Assembly: GCA_007679095.1 (NCBI GenBank)
Contig: VEFU01000027.1
Coordinates: 1 to 57,042, forward strand
Origin: Paenibacillus bovis
Lineage (GTDB): Bacteria; Bacillota; Bacilli; Bacillales; Bacillaceae_C
Reading direction: 5' to 3'
DNA: 57,042 nt
A program made the position numbers and the translations under genes. How positions within the stretch are numbered: the stretch's first letter is position 1; each line of letters opens with the position of its first letter. The notes under the pieces are model-generated. The model saw nothing but the letters and a program-made list of their open reading frames with translations. It had not been told where the DNA came from and did not search any database. Positions 44,543 to 53,050 of the stretch are shown one piece after another.

Positions 44543-45625
44543 ATGAAACAAACAAAGGTCATTATTATCAGTGGATTTCTTGGAGCAGGGAAAACTAGTT
44601 TAATGGTTTCTGCAGCTGATCAATTGCGCGCAAAAGGATGGAAGGTTGCATGTATTACAAATGATCAAGGCGAGCAACTAGTGGATACAAAAATAGTGTA
44701 TTCAAATGGCTTTCCAATCCAACAAGTACAAGGTGGTTGCTTTTGTTGTAAGTTTGATAACTTAGTAGACACAATAAATCACATTGTAAACCATAATGAA
44801 ACAGATGTTATTTTTGCAGAAGCAGTGGGCAGTTGTACAGATATAATGGCAACTGTCATCAAACCTTTAGAGGCGTTTCATGGAGAATTACTTGATATAC
44901 AGCCACTTACAGTTGTAGTAGATCCGCAACGATTTCGAGATATAAAAAAAGAGAACTCCATATATACGACTGAAATAGCATATTTGTTTGAAAAGCAAAT
45001 AGAGGAGGCACAGTATTTACTTTTAAATAAGGCTGATGTAAATGAAAAAATGGAGATAGAAGAAATAAATAATCAATTAGAAAATATAATACCCTTTGCC
45101 AAAATATTCCCTACATCCGCTGTTAATGCGATGGGTGTGAACGAATGGTTGGACAATATTTTTGATAGTAACGATTTGAATGCCACTGTTCTTGATATTG
45201 ATTATGATGTTTACGCTAAAGCAGAAGAACAACTAGGATGGTTGAATTCAAGTATTAGTGTATCTGGTTTACAAATTGATGTACTTGAATTTGCAAATGA
45301 ATTATTGAATAAGTGGCTAGAAAAATTGGAGCAACGAGGTGCGGTTGTTGCACATCTGAAAATATGGGTAGAGGATGAGAATAGACATCTGAAGCTGAGT
45401 TCTGTTAGAAATAATGAGATTTATCCGTTAAATGATATAAAACATGGAATTTGGTTAAGTGATAAAGTTGATATTTGGATTAATGCCAGAATCAATATTG
45501 ATTATCAAATGTTGAAAATCATACTAGAAGAAATAAAGCTGGAGTATAAGACACTAGACATTATAGTAAATCAATTGGATAACTTTGCTCCTAGTAGACC
45601 AGTACCGACACATAGGTTTGTATAA
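44543..45625 (+). CDS. COG0523 (CobW/YjiA-type) GTPase, putative metallochaperone
   Basis: A 360-residue G3E GTPase. Walker A is GFLGAGKTS (G11-S19). The metal-binding CxCC motif is C66-F-C68-C69 in GGCFCCKF, and the base-recognition motif is LLNKADV. The C-terminal domain is less typical and lacks a histidine-rich stretch. Such GTPases deliver or insert metal (zinc, cobalt, nickel, iron) into client enzymes. Its position inside a glycoside-hydrolase operon is unusual; it may serve a metal-dependent enzyme encoded here, but no client is evident. Ribosome site CTGGAGGGA. Confidence 0.88.
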   Translation: MKQTKVIIISGFLGAGKTSLMVSAADQLRAKGWKVACITNDQGEQLVDTKIVYSNGFPIQQVQGGCFCCKFDNLVDTINHIVNHNETDVIFAEAVGSCTDIMATVIKPLEAFHGELLDIQPLTVVVDPQRFRDIKKENSIYTTEIAYLFEKQIEEAQYLLLNKADVNEKMEIEEINNQLENIIPFAKIFPTSAVNAMGVNEWLDNIFDSNDLNATVLDIDYDVYAKAEEQLGWLNSSISVSGLQIDVLEFANELLNKWLEKLEQRGAVVAHLKIWVEDENRHLKLSSVRNNEIYPLNDIKHGIWLSDKVDIWINARINIDYQMLKIILEEIKLEYKTLDIIVNQLDNFAPSRPVPTHRFV

Positions 45626-46732
45626 ATGAAGGGAAAGGAAACTACTATATTGAATAGAAATAAGTTGCTTTTAGTAGGTATAGTAATCACTATCACATTT
45701 GTAACTGTAGGCGTTTTACTTATACTAACCAACAAGAAGGTACAGACAGGAGGGGAGGATGGAAATCTAGTCACAACATCCTATACGAACCCTGTCTACT
45801 ACCATGATGCAGCGGATCCATCGAGTGTATTAAAAGATGAGGATGGCTACTATTACATTGTGACAACACAGTCCAATTATACAGGTACAGTTAAGAGGCT
45901 ACCGATTATTCGTTCTCTTGATTTGGTCAACTGGGAATTGGTCGGTGAGGTGTTTTCCAATACTAATCTACCAGACTGGACAAGTAAAACGAATATACAC
46001 TTGTGGGCACCTGATTTAGTAAAGCATGAGGGGAAATATTATGTTTACTACTCGGCAAATGTGAATGATTCTGAAATCGAGATGGCAATTGGTGTGGCGG
46101 TTGCAGATTCCATCACAGGTCCCTATGTTGATAAAGGAGAACCGATCGTTACGGGTCCTCGCTTTACAACAATCGATCCATATATTTTTAAAGATGATGA
46201 CGGAAAGAGATATATGTACTGGGGTTCAGGTCATGAACCACTAAAAGTACAAGAGCTTTCAAATGATGGTATGTCTTTAGTGGGAGAAAGGAAACAAGTT
46301 CTTCGCCCTGATCCCCGTAGAGATTATGAAACTCTCATTGAGGCTCCATGGGTCATGAAACGAGGAGAATATTATTACTTGTTTTATTCCGGTAATCACG
46401 GTAAGAACTATGCAGCAATGGTAGCAAGATCAACATCTCCTTTTGGCCCTTTCGAAAAATATTGGGAAAAGGATGCATCTAAGAGACCTATCATTGAAAT
46501 AAATGAACGGTATTATGAGCCAGGACATAATTCCGTTGTTACGGACGAGGCAGGGCAAGATTGGATAGTGTATCATGCGTATGATAATAATGCGCCTTAT
46601 ATGAATAGAATGATGATGATAGATAAGTTGGAGTGGATTGATAACTGGCCAGTTAGTGACGGGCCAACTTTTACATTGGTGGAGGATGGTCCAGTAACGA
46701 AGAAACCTATGAATCTAGAAAAAGAAGAATAG
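45626..46732 (+). CDS. Membrane-anchored GH43-family hydrolase (first of tandem pair)
   Basis: A 368-residue five-bladed beta-propeller hydrolase with an N-terminal membrane anchor (about residues 14-34), so the catalytic domain is outside the cell. GH43 residues can be read: D64 (HDAADPS, general base), D184 (TTIDPYIF) and E239 (LIEAPWV, general acid). GH43 enzymes are beta-xylosidases or alpha-arabinofuranosidases. The ATG at 45626 directly follows the GTPase stop but has a weak ribosome site; TTG at 45650 behind GGGAAAGGA may be the true start. It is about 50% alike by eye to the next gene. Confidence 0.86.
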   Translation: MKGKETTILNRNKLLLVGIVITITFVTVGVLLILTNKKVQTGGEDGNLVTTSYTNPVYYHDAADPSSVLKDEDGYYYIVTTQSNYTGTVKRLPIIRSLDLVNWELVGEVFSNTNLPDWTSKTNIHLWAPDLVKHEGKYYVYYSANVNDSEIEMAIGVAVADSITGPYVDKGEPIVTGPRFTTIDPYIFKDDDGKRYMYWGSGHEPLKVQELSNDGMSLVGERKQVLRPDPRRDYETLIEAPWVMKRGEYYYLFYSGNHGKNYAAMVARSTSPFGPFEKYWEKDASKRPIIEINERYYEPGHNSVVTDEAGQDWIVYHAYDNNAPYMNRMMMIDKLEWIDNWPVSDGPTFTLVEDGPVTKKPMNLEKEE

Positions 46733-46774
46733 GCAATCGTATTCGTACATGTTTGGAAAATTTGGGGGAGTAAA

Positions 46775-47971
46775 ATGAGTCGTTCAAAATGGATGATATT
46801 AGCCTGCAGTGTAGCAATAGTTTTTGTAGTAATGATAATGGTAATTTGGGGTGAAAGCATGCTTAAAAAAACTGATTTGATAGATAAAGATAATGAAAAA
46901 CAAGTGGTGAATGTTAATCCTAATACATCCGAAGATGATAAAGGAAAAGCGGAGAAGGAAGCAGTAGAACTTCCACCAGTGCCTGACGGTATGCAACGAA
47001 CAGCATATCAAAATCCTATTTTAAAGCGTGATGCTCCTGATCCTTCTGGTATTGTGAAAGATAAAGATGGTTATTATTATATGATTACAACTCAATCTCG
47101 CTATTATAGTTCGTTAAAAAAACTACCAATACTGCGCTCACAAAACTTAGTAGATTGGGAATATGCAGGTGAAGTGCTACCAGAAATTCCGAATTGGCTC
47201 CATACAGACGAACTTAACGTATGGGCACCGGATTTTGTAGAACACAATGGAAAATATTATGTGTATTATTCAGGAAAGTCACGGCCGAATGATCGAAATG
47301 AGGATTTCGGCATTGGGGTAGCTGTAGCTGACCACCCGTTAGGTCCTTATGTTGATAAAGGTGAACCAATAGTAATCGGGCCTTCTTTCGCAACGATTGA
47401 TCCGTTTATCTTTAAGGATGATGATGGTACACGGTATATGTATTGGGGATCAGCGGAGGAGCCAATTTTAGTGCAAAAACTATCGGAGGACGGTATGTCT
47501 TTAGAAGGAGAGCCAGTAGAAGTGCTCGAAGTAGAACGCTACAAACCGTATGAACGCTTATTAGAAGCGCCATGGGTAGTGAAACGTAATGATGCTTATT
47601 ATTTGTTTGTTTCGGGCGATAATTGTTGTGGGGCGCATGCGAATTATGCTGTAATTGTAGCGAAATCCGATTCACCACTAGGCCCGTTCAAAAAGTACTG
47701 GGAAATCGATGAGGATTACACACCGCTATTAGAGGAAAATGAAGATTTTAACGCGCCGGGACATAACTCAATCATAACGGACGAATCCGGACAAGAATGG
47801 ATACTATATCATGCGTTTGATAGAAATAACCCACATTTAGGTAGAACTCTAATGATAGATAAAGTGGAATGGGTAGATGGTTGGCCAGTAGTTAATAAAG
47901 GAAATGGTCCAACTGCCAATTTACAACAAGATGGTCCAATAACGAAATTACCGAAATCGACAGCTGAATAA
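46775..47971 (+). CDS. Membrane-anchored GH43-family hydrolase (second of tandem pair)
   Basis: A 398-residue paralogue of the preceding gene with an N-terminal membrane anchor (about residues 7-27), an acidic linker (about 35-70) and a GH43 propeller. Catalytic residues: D89 (RDAPDPS), D209 (ATIDPFIF) and E264 (LLEAPWV). Both copies keep all three acids, so both are probably active, perhaps with different side-chain specificities. It lies 42 bases after the first copy, without a terminator between. Confidence 0.87.
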   Translation: MSRSKWMILACSVAIVFVVMIMVIWGESMLKKTDLIDKDNEKQVVNVNPNTSEDDKGKAEKEAVELPPVPDGMQRTAYQNPILKRDAPDPSGIVKDKDGYYYMITTQSRYYSSLKKLPILRSQNLVDWEYAGEVLPEIPNWLHTDELNVWAPDFVEHNGKYYVYYSGKSRPNDRNEDFGIGVAVADHPLGPYVDKGEPIVIGPSFATIDPFIFKDDDGTRYMYWGSAEEPILVQKLSEDGMSLEGEPVEVLEVERYKPYERLLEAPWVVKRNDAYYLFVSGDNCCGAHANYAVIVAKSDSPLGPFKKYWEIDEDYTPLLEENEDFNAPGHNSIITDESGQEWILYHAFDRNNPHLGRTLMIDKVEWVDGWPVVNKGNGPTANLQQDGPITKLPKSTAE

Positions 47972-48008
47972 TGTAACACTCGGATATTGATCATGAGGGG
48001 GGAAACAA

Positions 48009-49013
48009 TTGGTTTCAATCCGAGATGTTGCCAATTTAGCTGGAGTATCTATTGCCACTGTCTCACGAGTAATGAATAAAAGAGAGTATGTCAGTAAAAA
48101 TACTGAAAAGAAAATCATACGTGCAATAGAGGAGCTAAACTACGTACCAAACCCGCTTGCAAGAGGCTTGGTAGGGAAAAAAATGTCCTCTATTGCGATG
48201 ATAGTTCCTGATATTATGAACCCGTTTTATCCTGAGCTTGTTAGAGCAGTAGAGGATACATGCCATAAACAAGGCTATACTGTTATTTTATGTAATACAG
48301 ATGATAAAAAGTATAAAGAGAAGTCTTATTTAAAGGTGCTTAAAGGTAGAGGGATAGACGGATTTATTGTAGCTTCCAGTATGCTAGATAAAGAGAATAT
48401 TGCTACTTTAGAGAAGGAAAATACTCCGTGCGTATTCCTTGAACGATTACCATGCGATAAGCCAAGGAGTTTGATACAAGTTGATAACTTTAATGGTTCC
48501 ATTCTTGCTGTTCAACATTTACTAGATGTGGGTTGTAATCGAATTGCTCATATTTATGGTCCACAAGAAGTACCGACATACCAAGAAAGAATGAATGGGT
48601 ATGAAGAAGTTGTAAAATCCCTTCCTTGGTACACATCGAGTTATATGATTGCTGGAGACTCCCAAATGGAAGGCGGGTTTAAAGCAGTAGAAAAAATATT
48701 AGATAGGCATCCAGATATAGATGGTATTTTTGCAGGTAACGACTTGATGGCAATTGGTGCATTAAAAGCACTTCAAAGGAGAAGTATCCGTGTTCCAGAG
48801 GATGTTGCGATATGTGGTTTTGATGGTATTGCGCTTACTAAAATGACGGAACCGGAATTAACAACAGTAGCTCAACCAATTTATGAAATGGGAGAATTAG
48901 CTGCTTCCACTCTAATCGGAAAAATAAATGGTGATATAACAGATGATAATAAATTATATAAATTGGAAGTAGAGCTAATTCCTAAAAGGTCAAGTATGAA
49001 AGGAAGCAATTAG
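48009..49013 (+). CDS. Second LacI-family regulator
   Basis: A 334-residue LacI/RbsR-type repressor. HTH and hinge: SIRDVANLAGVSIATVSRVMNKREYVSKNTEKKIIRAIEELNYVPNPLARGL. Core: MIVPDIMNPFYPELVRAVEDT and ICGFDGIALTKMTEPELTTVAQP. Starts at TTG 48009 behind a GGGGGGAAA ribosome site, at the end of the glycan operon. It may control this operon together with the divergent LacI protein, or a linked transporter elsewhere. Confidence 0.9.
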   Translation: MVSIRDVANLAGVSIATVSRVMNKREYVSKNTEKKIIRAIEELNYVPNPLARGLVGKKMSSIAMIVPDIMNPFYPELVRAVEDTCHKQGYTVILCNTDDKKYKEKSYLKVLKGRGIDGFIVASSMLDKENIATLEKENTPCVFLERLPCDKPRSLIQVDNFNGSILAVQHLLDVGCNRIAHIYGPQEVPTYQERMNGYEEVVKSLPWYTSSYMIAGDSQMEGGFKAVEKILDRHPDIDGIFAGNDLMAIGALKALQRRSIRVPEDVAICGFDGIALTKMTEPELTTVAQPIYEMGELAASTLIGKINGDITDDNKLYKLEVELIPKRSSMKGSN

Positions 49014-49122
49014 TAGAATCTGATTAAAATCATAGATATTCACATAAATTAGTGTGAACTATATAACAATGATTTAAAAATCTAGATGAACACACTTTTT
49101 AATTATCTGTCTAGTGGAAAAC

Positions 49123-49158
49123 GGGGCTTGATCCAAGAAGGATTGATGCCCTTTTTTG
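49123..49158 (+). terminator. Terminator of the glycan operon
   Basis: GGGCTTGATCC and GGATTGATGCCC form a stem (49123-49151) with loop AAGAA, followed by six T. Confidence 0.87.
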
Positions 49159-49244
49159 AAAAACCTAATTTGAATCTTCTATAATTCAGAAGGTTATTCC
49201 ATTTCTTTGATAAATGGTACAATTGTAAAAAATGGGGGAATCTT

Positions 49245-49776
49245 ATGAAAAAAAAGGATCGTTACTGCTAGCATTATAATAGGAGCAATCGTATTTTCTG
49301 CAGCAGCTGTAGTTGTAACATTTATAGTTTTAGATGATAAAGAACAACCTAAAGAGAGTTAGGAAATGGCGCAAGTAGAGGCCAGAGAAGAATTTAAAGA
49401 ACAAACAAAGTATATGGGTGGAGAGGTTACATTATCCATTTCGGAAGTTTCCGATGAAGATTCGATTATGGAAGATATGCATAAAATGACTCATCAAAAG
49501 GTTAAGTCAGATGAAAAATGGGGAGCGATTGAGATGAGTCAAGCCAATATAGATGAATTGATCGAGATTCTTAAATTAAAACAATTTGAAGGTGTAGATA
49601 GATTAAAGGAAATAGCGATGGAATGGAAAGCAGGGGATTTTAGCAAGGTCGTGAACCATCATAATCATATTTGGAGAAAGCAGGGAGGAACGATCGGAGT
49701 AGCTTATGGGATCATGTCTCCAGAAGAGGAAGCTGAGTTTTGTTATACGACCATACATAATAAAAGGCGCATGTGA
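49245..49776 (+). pseudogene. Membrane-anchored DUF6241-like protein, interrupted at its N-terminus
   Basis: The body (from ATG 49366, 136 residues: MTHQKVKSDEKWGAIEMSQANIDELIEILK, then FSKVVNHHNHIWRKQGGTIGVAYGIMSPEEEAEF) resembles DUF6241-type proteins, which normally have an N-terminal membrane segment. That segment is present upstream (IVTASIIIGAIVFSAAAVVVTFIVL), in the same frame, but is cut off by TAG at 49360-49362. It joins its own start (ATG 49245, behind GGGGGAA) only if one A of the A8 run at 49248-49255 is lost. Two lesions suggest a pseudogene; an internal start at 49366 could still give a soluble product. Confidence 0.65.
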
Positions 49777-49797
49777 GCTCCATGCGCCTTTGCGTTT
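49764..49797 (+). terminator. Terminator after the interrupted gene
   Basis: GGCGCATG (49766-49773) and CATGCGCC (49781-49788) form a perfect 8-bp stem followed by TTTGCGTTT. Confidence 0.8.
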
Positions 49798-49800
49798 CTA

Positions 49801-49915
49801 TTTTGCAGTATCTCCACTGAGAAAACTAGAATGATCATCACTGTAAATGTATAGATGAAAAAAATTGGTGTAATGCTAAACTTTCAAGTTTTGAAAATAT
49901 TAAATGGGTGAGAGA
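49801..49915 (-). pseudogene. Decayed copy of part of the 50832 membrane-protein gene
   Basis: The 49801-49915 stretch follows 50972-51095 with scattered changes (GTATCTCCACTG-GAAAAC, CATCACTGTAAATGT-TAGATGAAA, ATTAAATGGGTGA). It has no open frame of use and is a gene remnant. Confidence 0.62.
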
Positions 49916-49994
49916 GAACTACTGTAAATGAATTTTTTAAAATGAATGAATCGTTATAAAGGTGTAGATGGATAAAGGAAGAGCATAGAGTAAG

Positions 49995-50031
49995 AGCGCC
50001 CTGTCTTTTATGGATGGGCGCTTTTTTGTAA
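49995..50031 (+). terminator. Hairpin with T-run before the Q/N-rich gene
   Basis: AGCGCCC (49995-50001) pairs with GGGCGCT (50016-50022), followed by six T. No intact upstream gene was seen, so it may belong to a lost gene. Confidence 0.75.
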
Positions 50032-50038
50032 AAGTTAA

Positions 50039-50449
50039 TTATTGATAATTTGAATCATTTCCACCTGATTGGTATTGTTCGTTATTTGTTCCATTTTGCA
50101 CATTACTATCTGATTGTAGATTGTCTTGGTTAATACTATTTTGTAAATTGCTAGCCAATTGTTGAATGCCTTGGTTAAAGCTATTTTGTCCATTACTAGC
50201 TGATTGTTGATTATTTTGGTTATTCATACTTTGTAGGTTTGTTGCTAATTGTTGCATACCTTGGCTGTTTGTTATGTCTTTTATAGGTTGCATAAATTGC
50301 TTAACTTGTGAATTATTCATTGCATTAGAAATGTTTTTTTGCCAACGTTGGAATGATCCGTTTTGAATTCCTTTTGAAATACCATAAACAACTGCCCCTG
50401 TTGCACCTATAGCAAGTAAAGAAGACATTACACCTCTACCTTTATTCAT
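50039..50449 (-). CDS. Membrane-anchored protein with Gln/Asn-rich tandem repeat
   Basis: A 136-residue protein: N-terminal MNKGRGVMSSLLAIGATGAVVYGISKGIQNG has a short hydrophobic segment, followed by a hydrophilic tail. Two tandem 30-residue repeats (starting QGMQQLATNLQ and QGIQQLASNLQ) are rich in glutamine and asparagine, with aperiodic Q/N runs. I start at 50449, ten bases after AAAGGTG. The layout suggests a small membrane or spore/surface-associated protein; no family is recognised. Confidence 0.65.
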   Translation of the reverse strand: MNKGRGVMSSLLAIGATGAVVYGISKGIQNGSFQRWQKNISNAMNNSQVKQFMQPIKDITNSQGMQQLATNLQSMNNQNNQQSASNGQNSFNQGIQQLASNLQNSINQDNLQSDSNVQNGTNNEQYQSGGNDSNYQ

Positions 50450-50602
50450 CCATATCAACACCTTTGTATTTTTTAGTCACAGAGGTATCTTTAATTAATT
50501 CAATATATTTATACTGAAATATTTTCCCAACAAACGAGTACTCTTATAAGTTTAGGGTAACCTATTCACGAAAACGAGATTTCGTGGAAGGAGGACTCTA
50601 AA

Positions 50603-50740
50603 TTGAAGAAAAAATATATTTTTGGACTACTATCAACGATTCTTTCTATGGGTTTATTATTTGGGTGTGATGGTGTAGATGAAGATGAACCAGATCCATC
50701 AGAAGAACCATCAGAGCAGCGAGAGGATAACAATCAGTAA
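50603..50740 (+). CDS. Small lipoprotein
   Basis: A 45-residue protein with a TTG start at 50603 behind AAGGAGGA. Signal peptide KKKYIFGLLSTILSMGLLFGC ends in a lipobox (LFGC), and the short mature part is acidic (DEDEPDPSEEPSEQ). It would be membrane-tethered. Function unknown. Confidence 0.72.
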   Translation: MKKKYIFGLLSTILSMGLLFGCDGVDEDEPDPSEEPSEQREDNNQ

Positions 50741-50764
50741 GAAGCGGAAGATGTAAATAATAAA

Positions 50765-50798
50765 AAAACCAATGGAGCGGACTTGTTCCATTGGTTTT
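50765..50798 (+). terminator. Terminator after the small lipoprotein gene
   Basis: AAAACCAATGGA pairs with TCCATTGGTTTT around an eleven-base loop; usable in both directions. Confidence 0.85.
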
Positions 50799-50831
50799 AG
50801 CGTTGATTTCCTTTACTGGTGCTACTTTTTA

Positions 50832-51233
50832 CTAAATTATCCCTTTTCTTTTTAAAATATATTTTACAAGGAAAATAATCCCCTTTATTGCTAGGAAAGC
50901 AGCGAAGAACAATAAAAACCCCCATAGGCTAATGACGGCATCCGCAAAATCCATTTCGCCTCTTCCTGTGATTTTTTGTTGTATCTCCACTGCGAAAACA
51001 AGAATAAACATCACTGTAAATGTGTAGATGAAAGAAATGGCAGTAATGCTTAGTTTTGCAAGTTTAGTAAAGATTAAATGGGTGATGAGAAAGAACGTAA
51101 TTCCTACTATACCGAACACCCATAAATGCAAGTCTTTGTCTGTTAGATTAAGGCCAGTTTGTTTAGCCATTGCGTTTAAAAGGTCATGAATACCATTTAC
51201 TATGTCTGCTATGATCAATATGAATTCCTTCAA
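50832..51233 (-). CDS. Small integral membrane protein
   Basis: A 133-residue protein with three predicted membrane segments (about residues 37-56, 63-88 and 98-125) and a cytoplasmic charged C-terminus (KYILKRKGII). The N-terminal helix (MKEFILIIADIVNGIHDLLNAMAKQTGL) looks amphipathic. A partial decayed copy lies about 1.1 kb away at 49801-49915. Known only as a conserved Bacillales type to me; function unknown. Confidence 0.72.
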   Translation of the reverse strand: MKEFILIIADIVNGIHDLLNAMAKQTGLNLTDKDLHLWVFGIVGITFFLITHLIFTKLAKLSITAISFIYTFTVMFILVFAVEIQQKITGRGEMDFADAVISLWGFLLFFAAFLAIKGIIFLVKYILKRKGII

Positions 51234-51401
51234 AGTTGCACCCTCTATTCCTTAAAATACTCTCGTTATTATATATGAATCTATTGATTAACTCTAGGAT
51301 GTAGTTAATGGAAGAAATTAATTTTTGATATTTCGAAATAGAGTAGATAGAGCTTACGTATGCGGTATGTATAATATAGGAGTTTTTTTCTTATAAAATA
51401 T

Positions 51402-51428
51402 GAAAAGACACCCATGAAGGTGCCTTTT
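51402..51428 (-). terminator. Terminator for the 51427 lipoprotein gene
   Basis: AAAAGACACC and GGTGCCTTTT arms flank CATGAA (51402-51428), with T-rich sequence downstream on the minus strand. Confidence 0.75.
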
Positions 51429-52026
51429 AATCTATGTATTCAACTGTATCCTCTAAAACTTCAATTGATTCTATTAACCATTCATCGTTTACGTTCACTA
51501 GTGAATATTCATGTACAGCTACGTTATTTCTGTACGAGTGACCATCTTCCACACGAGTGGCTCTACTTCTTATTTTTAATTGGACTACTCCATGCGAATC
51601 AGAAACTTCTACAAACTTCGGTTCCTCTAAAATATCGATGTCTATGTTGAAATTTTTAAATCTCTCTTGAATCTCACTCTTTGTTTTATCGTAATCTTCA
51701 TCGGATACAAATATTGTGTGCATGTATGGTTCTATAAGCTTATCCCTTTCATACAACTGGTTAAAACTGATCACGTCTAGCATTTTTCTACGTATTTCGA
51801 GTTCTTCCTCAGAAGGGGTGTCGTTTTCTACCAATTGTTTTTCTTCCTCAGAAGCTGATTCATTTTCTACTTCTGGTTTATCATCTTCCACTTCTGAATT
51901 GACACTCTCGTTTACTTCTGAATCCTTTGGAGCTTCATCTGTTTTCTCTATGTCATCTGATTTAGAGCAACCTACCAACAAAATCAATGTTAAAATACAT
52001 AACCCTATCCATTTGTACGCCTTCAT
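51427..52026 (-). CDS. Lipoprotein with acidic linker
   Basis: A 199-residue lipoprotein. The signal peptide ends LVGC with the lipidated cysteine at about residue 20. A glutamate/serine-rich linker (about 25-75) is followed by a compact C-terminal domain of about 120 residues (FKNFNIDIDILEEPKFVEVSDSHGVVQLKIRSRATRVEDGHSY) that resembles small surface domains but is not recognised. The gene lies alone between terminators. Confidence 0.75.
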   Translation of the reverse strand: MKAYKWIGLCILTLILLVGCSKSDDIEKTDEAPKDSEVNESVNSEVEDDKPEVENESASEEEKQLVENDTPSEEELEIRRKMLDVISFNQLYERDKLIEPYMHTIFVSDEDYDKTKSEIQERFKNFNIDIDILEEPKFVEVSDSHGVVQLKIRSRATRVEDGHSYRNNVAVHEYSLVNVNDEWLIESIEVLEDTVEYID

Positions 52027-52119
52027 TAGTCTCCTCCAGCAACATCCAGTAATAATATTTTCTGAAAATACTAATCTCCATTTTATCTTAAATAGGTAAA
52101 TTTATCTAGTAGAGAGGGA

Positions 52120-52184
52120 GGGACATGGGGTCAGGAACGTTGTCCCAGTTTAACAGTGGGACGAGGAAGCTGACCCCATGTCCC
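52120..52184. repeat. REP-like hairpin (GGGACATGGGGTCAG type)
   Basis: GGGACATGGGGTCAG (52120-52134) and CTGACCCCATGTCCC (52170-52184) are perfect 15-bp arms, with inner TGTCCCA / TGGGAC arms. Copies or relatives are at 27476-27512, 56755-56786 and, as the GGGACGGTT variant, 12806-12854. Confidence 0.82.
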
Positions 52185-52287
52185 ATGGTGTGAAGGGAAG
52201 AGAAAAGGAGTGGTAAAGTGGTTGGCTTATATCAGCTGCAGAGGATTAATTTTGTTTTCCCACTAACCAAACAGAAGCTCAATGTCT

Positions 52288-52459
52288 AACAGGCAGATGC
52301 TTAAAAGAAAAGATGAACTGTTATGATTTGAATTGGGTAATAAATAAGAGCAGGAGCAGAGGAGACTTGTGTGAAAAGCAATCAATTAGACAGTTGTTCC
52401 AGCAAAATTCCAACTTTTTCAAATAACTAATTGAACATCCTCTAGTTTTATACTCGAGG
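52288..52459 (+). pseudogene. Decayed copy of the 32113-32310 sequence
   Basis: AGGCAGATGC, GATGAACTGTTATG-TTTGAATTGGGT, AGGAGCAGAGGA and the terminal CCTCTAGT-TATACT-GAGG hairpin match 32113-32310 in order with many changes. No frame is open. It is a degraded gene remnant. Confidence 0.6.
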
Positions 52460-52462
52460 TTT

Positions 52463-53050
52463 TTCGTGTGACATTATTCCTGTATTGACTATAGATAGTT
52501 TAGGAGGAATTTCTTATTTCTTGACGAATATTGTAATAAAAGGAGGAGGATGGGATGAGGAACTATGAATGAGGAAACTACTCTCAAGACTCTGGTCACT
52601 TTATAGTAAAATCCTACTAGCGAGTTTTAAAAACGTATTAGATTAAATTGAAAAATGGAAAATATCTACTACCTATACCTAACAATAGCAATCAAACAAG
52701 TCTTAAGGCAAAGCGTAATTTTTTTCCTATATAGACTACAAGGTTAGGAGCATTCTCCTTTTTAAATTCATAATATGGGAATTCTTATGTTTCCAAATTA
52801 TAAAATATTTATATATTTTAACACCTACAAAATTCGACTCCCCAAATAGAAGGAAAACAGGAAAATCCCATTTAAAGGTTTATACATTAATACTTCCATA
52901 GTAAATGTGAGTTCATTATCGAAAGCGCTTTTGTTCTGTTGAGGTGGTGGGATAGAGTGCAGTTAGACAATACAGTAATAATCACTTGAGATTGTGATAT
53001 ATCAACCATGAGATTAATACTGCACATTATTTTCAGCAAAGGAGAATAAA
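52463..53050. other. AT-rich intergenic region before the kinase gene
   Basis: No gene is supported. A strong Shine-Dalgarno-like AAAGGAGGAGG occurs near 52540, but the ATG after it opens only a few codons. AAAGGAG at 53038 serves the kinase gene. Confidence 0.45.
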
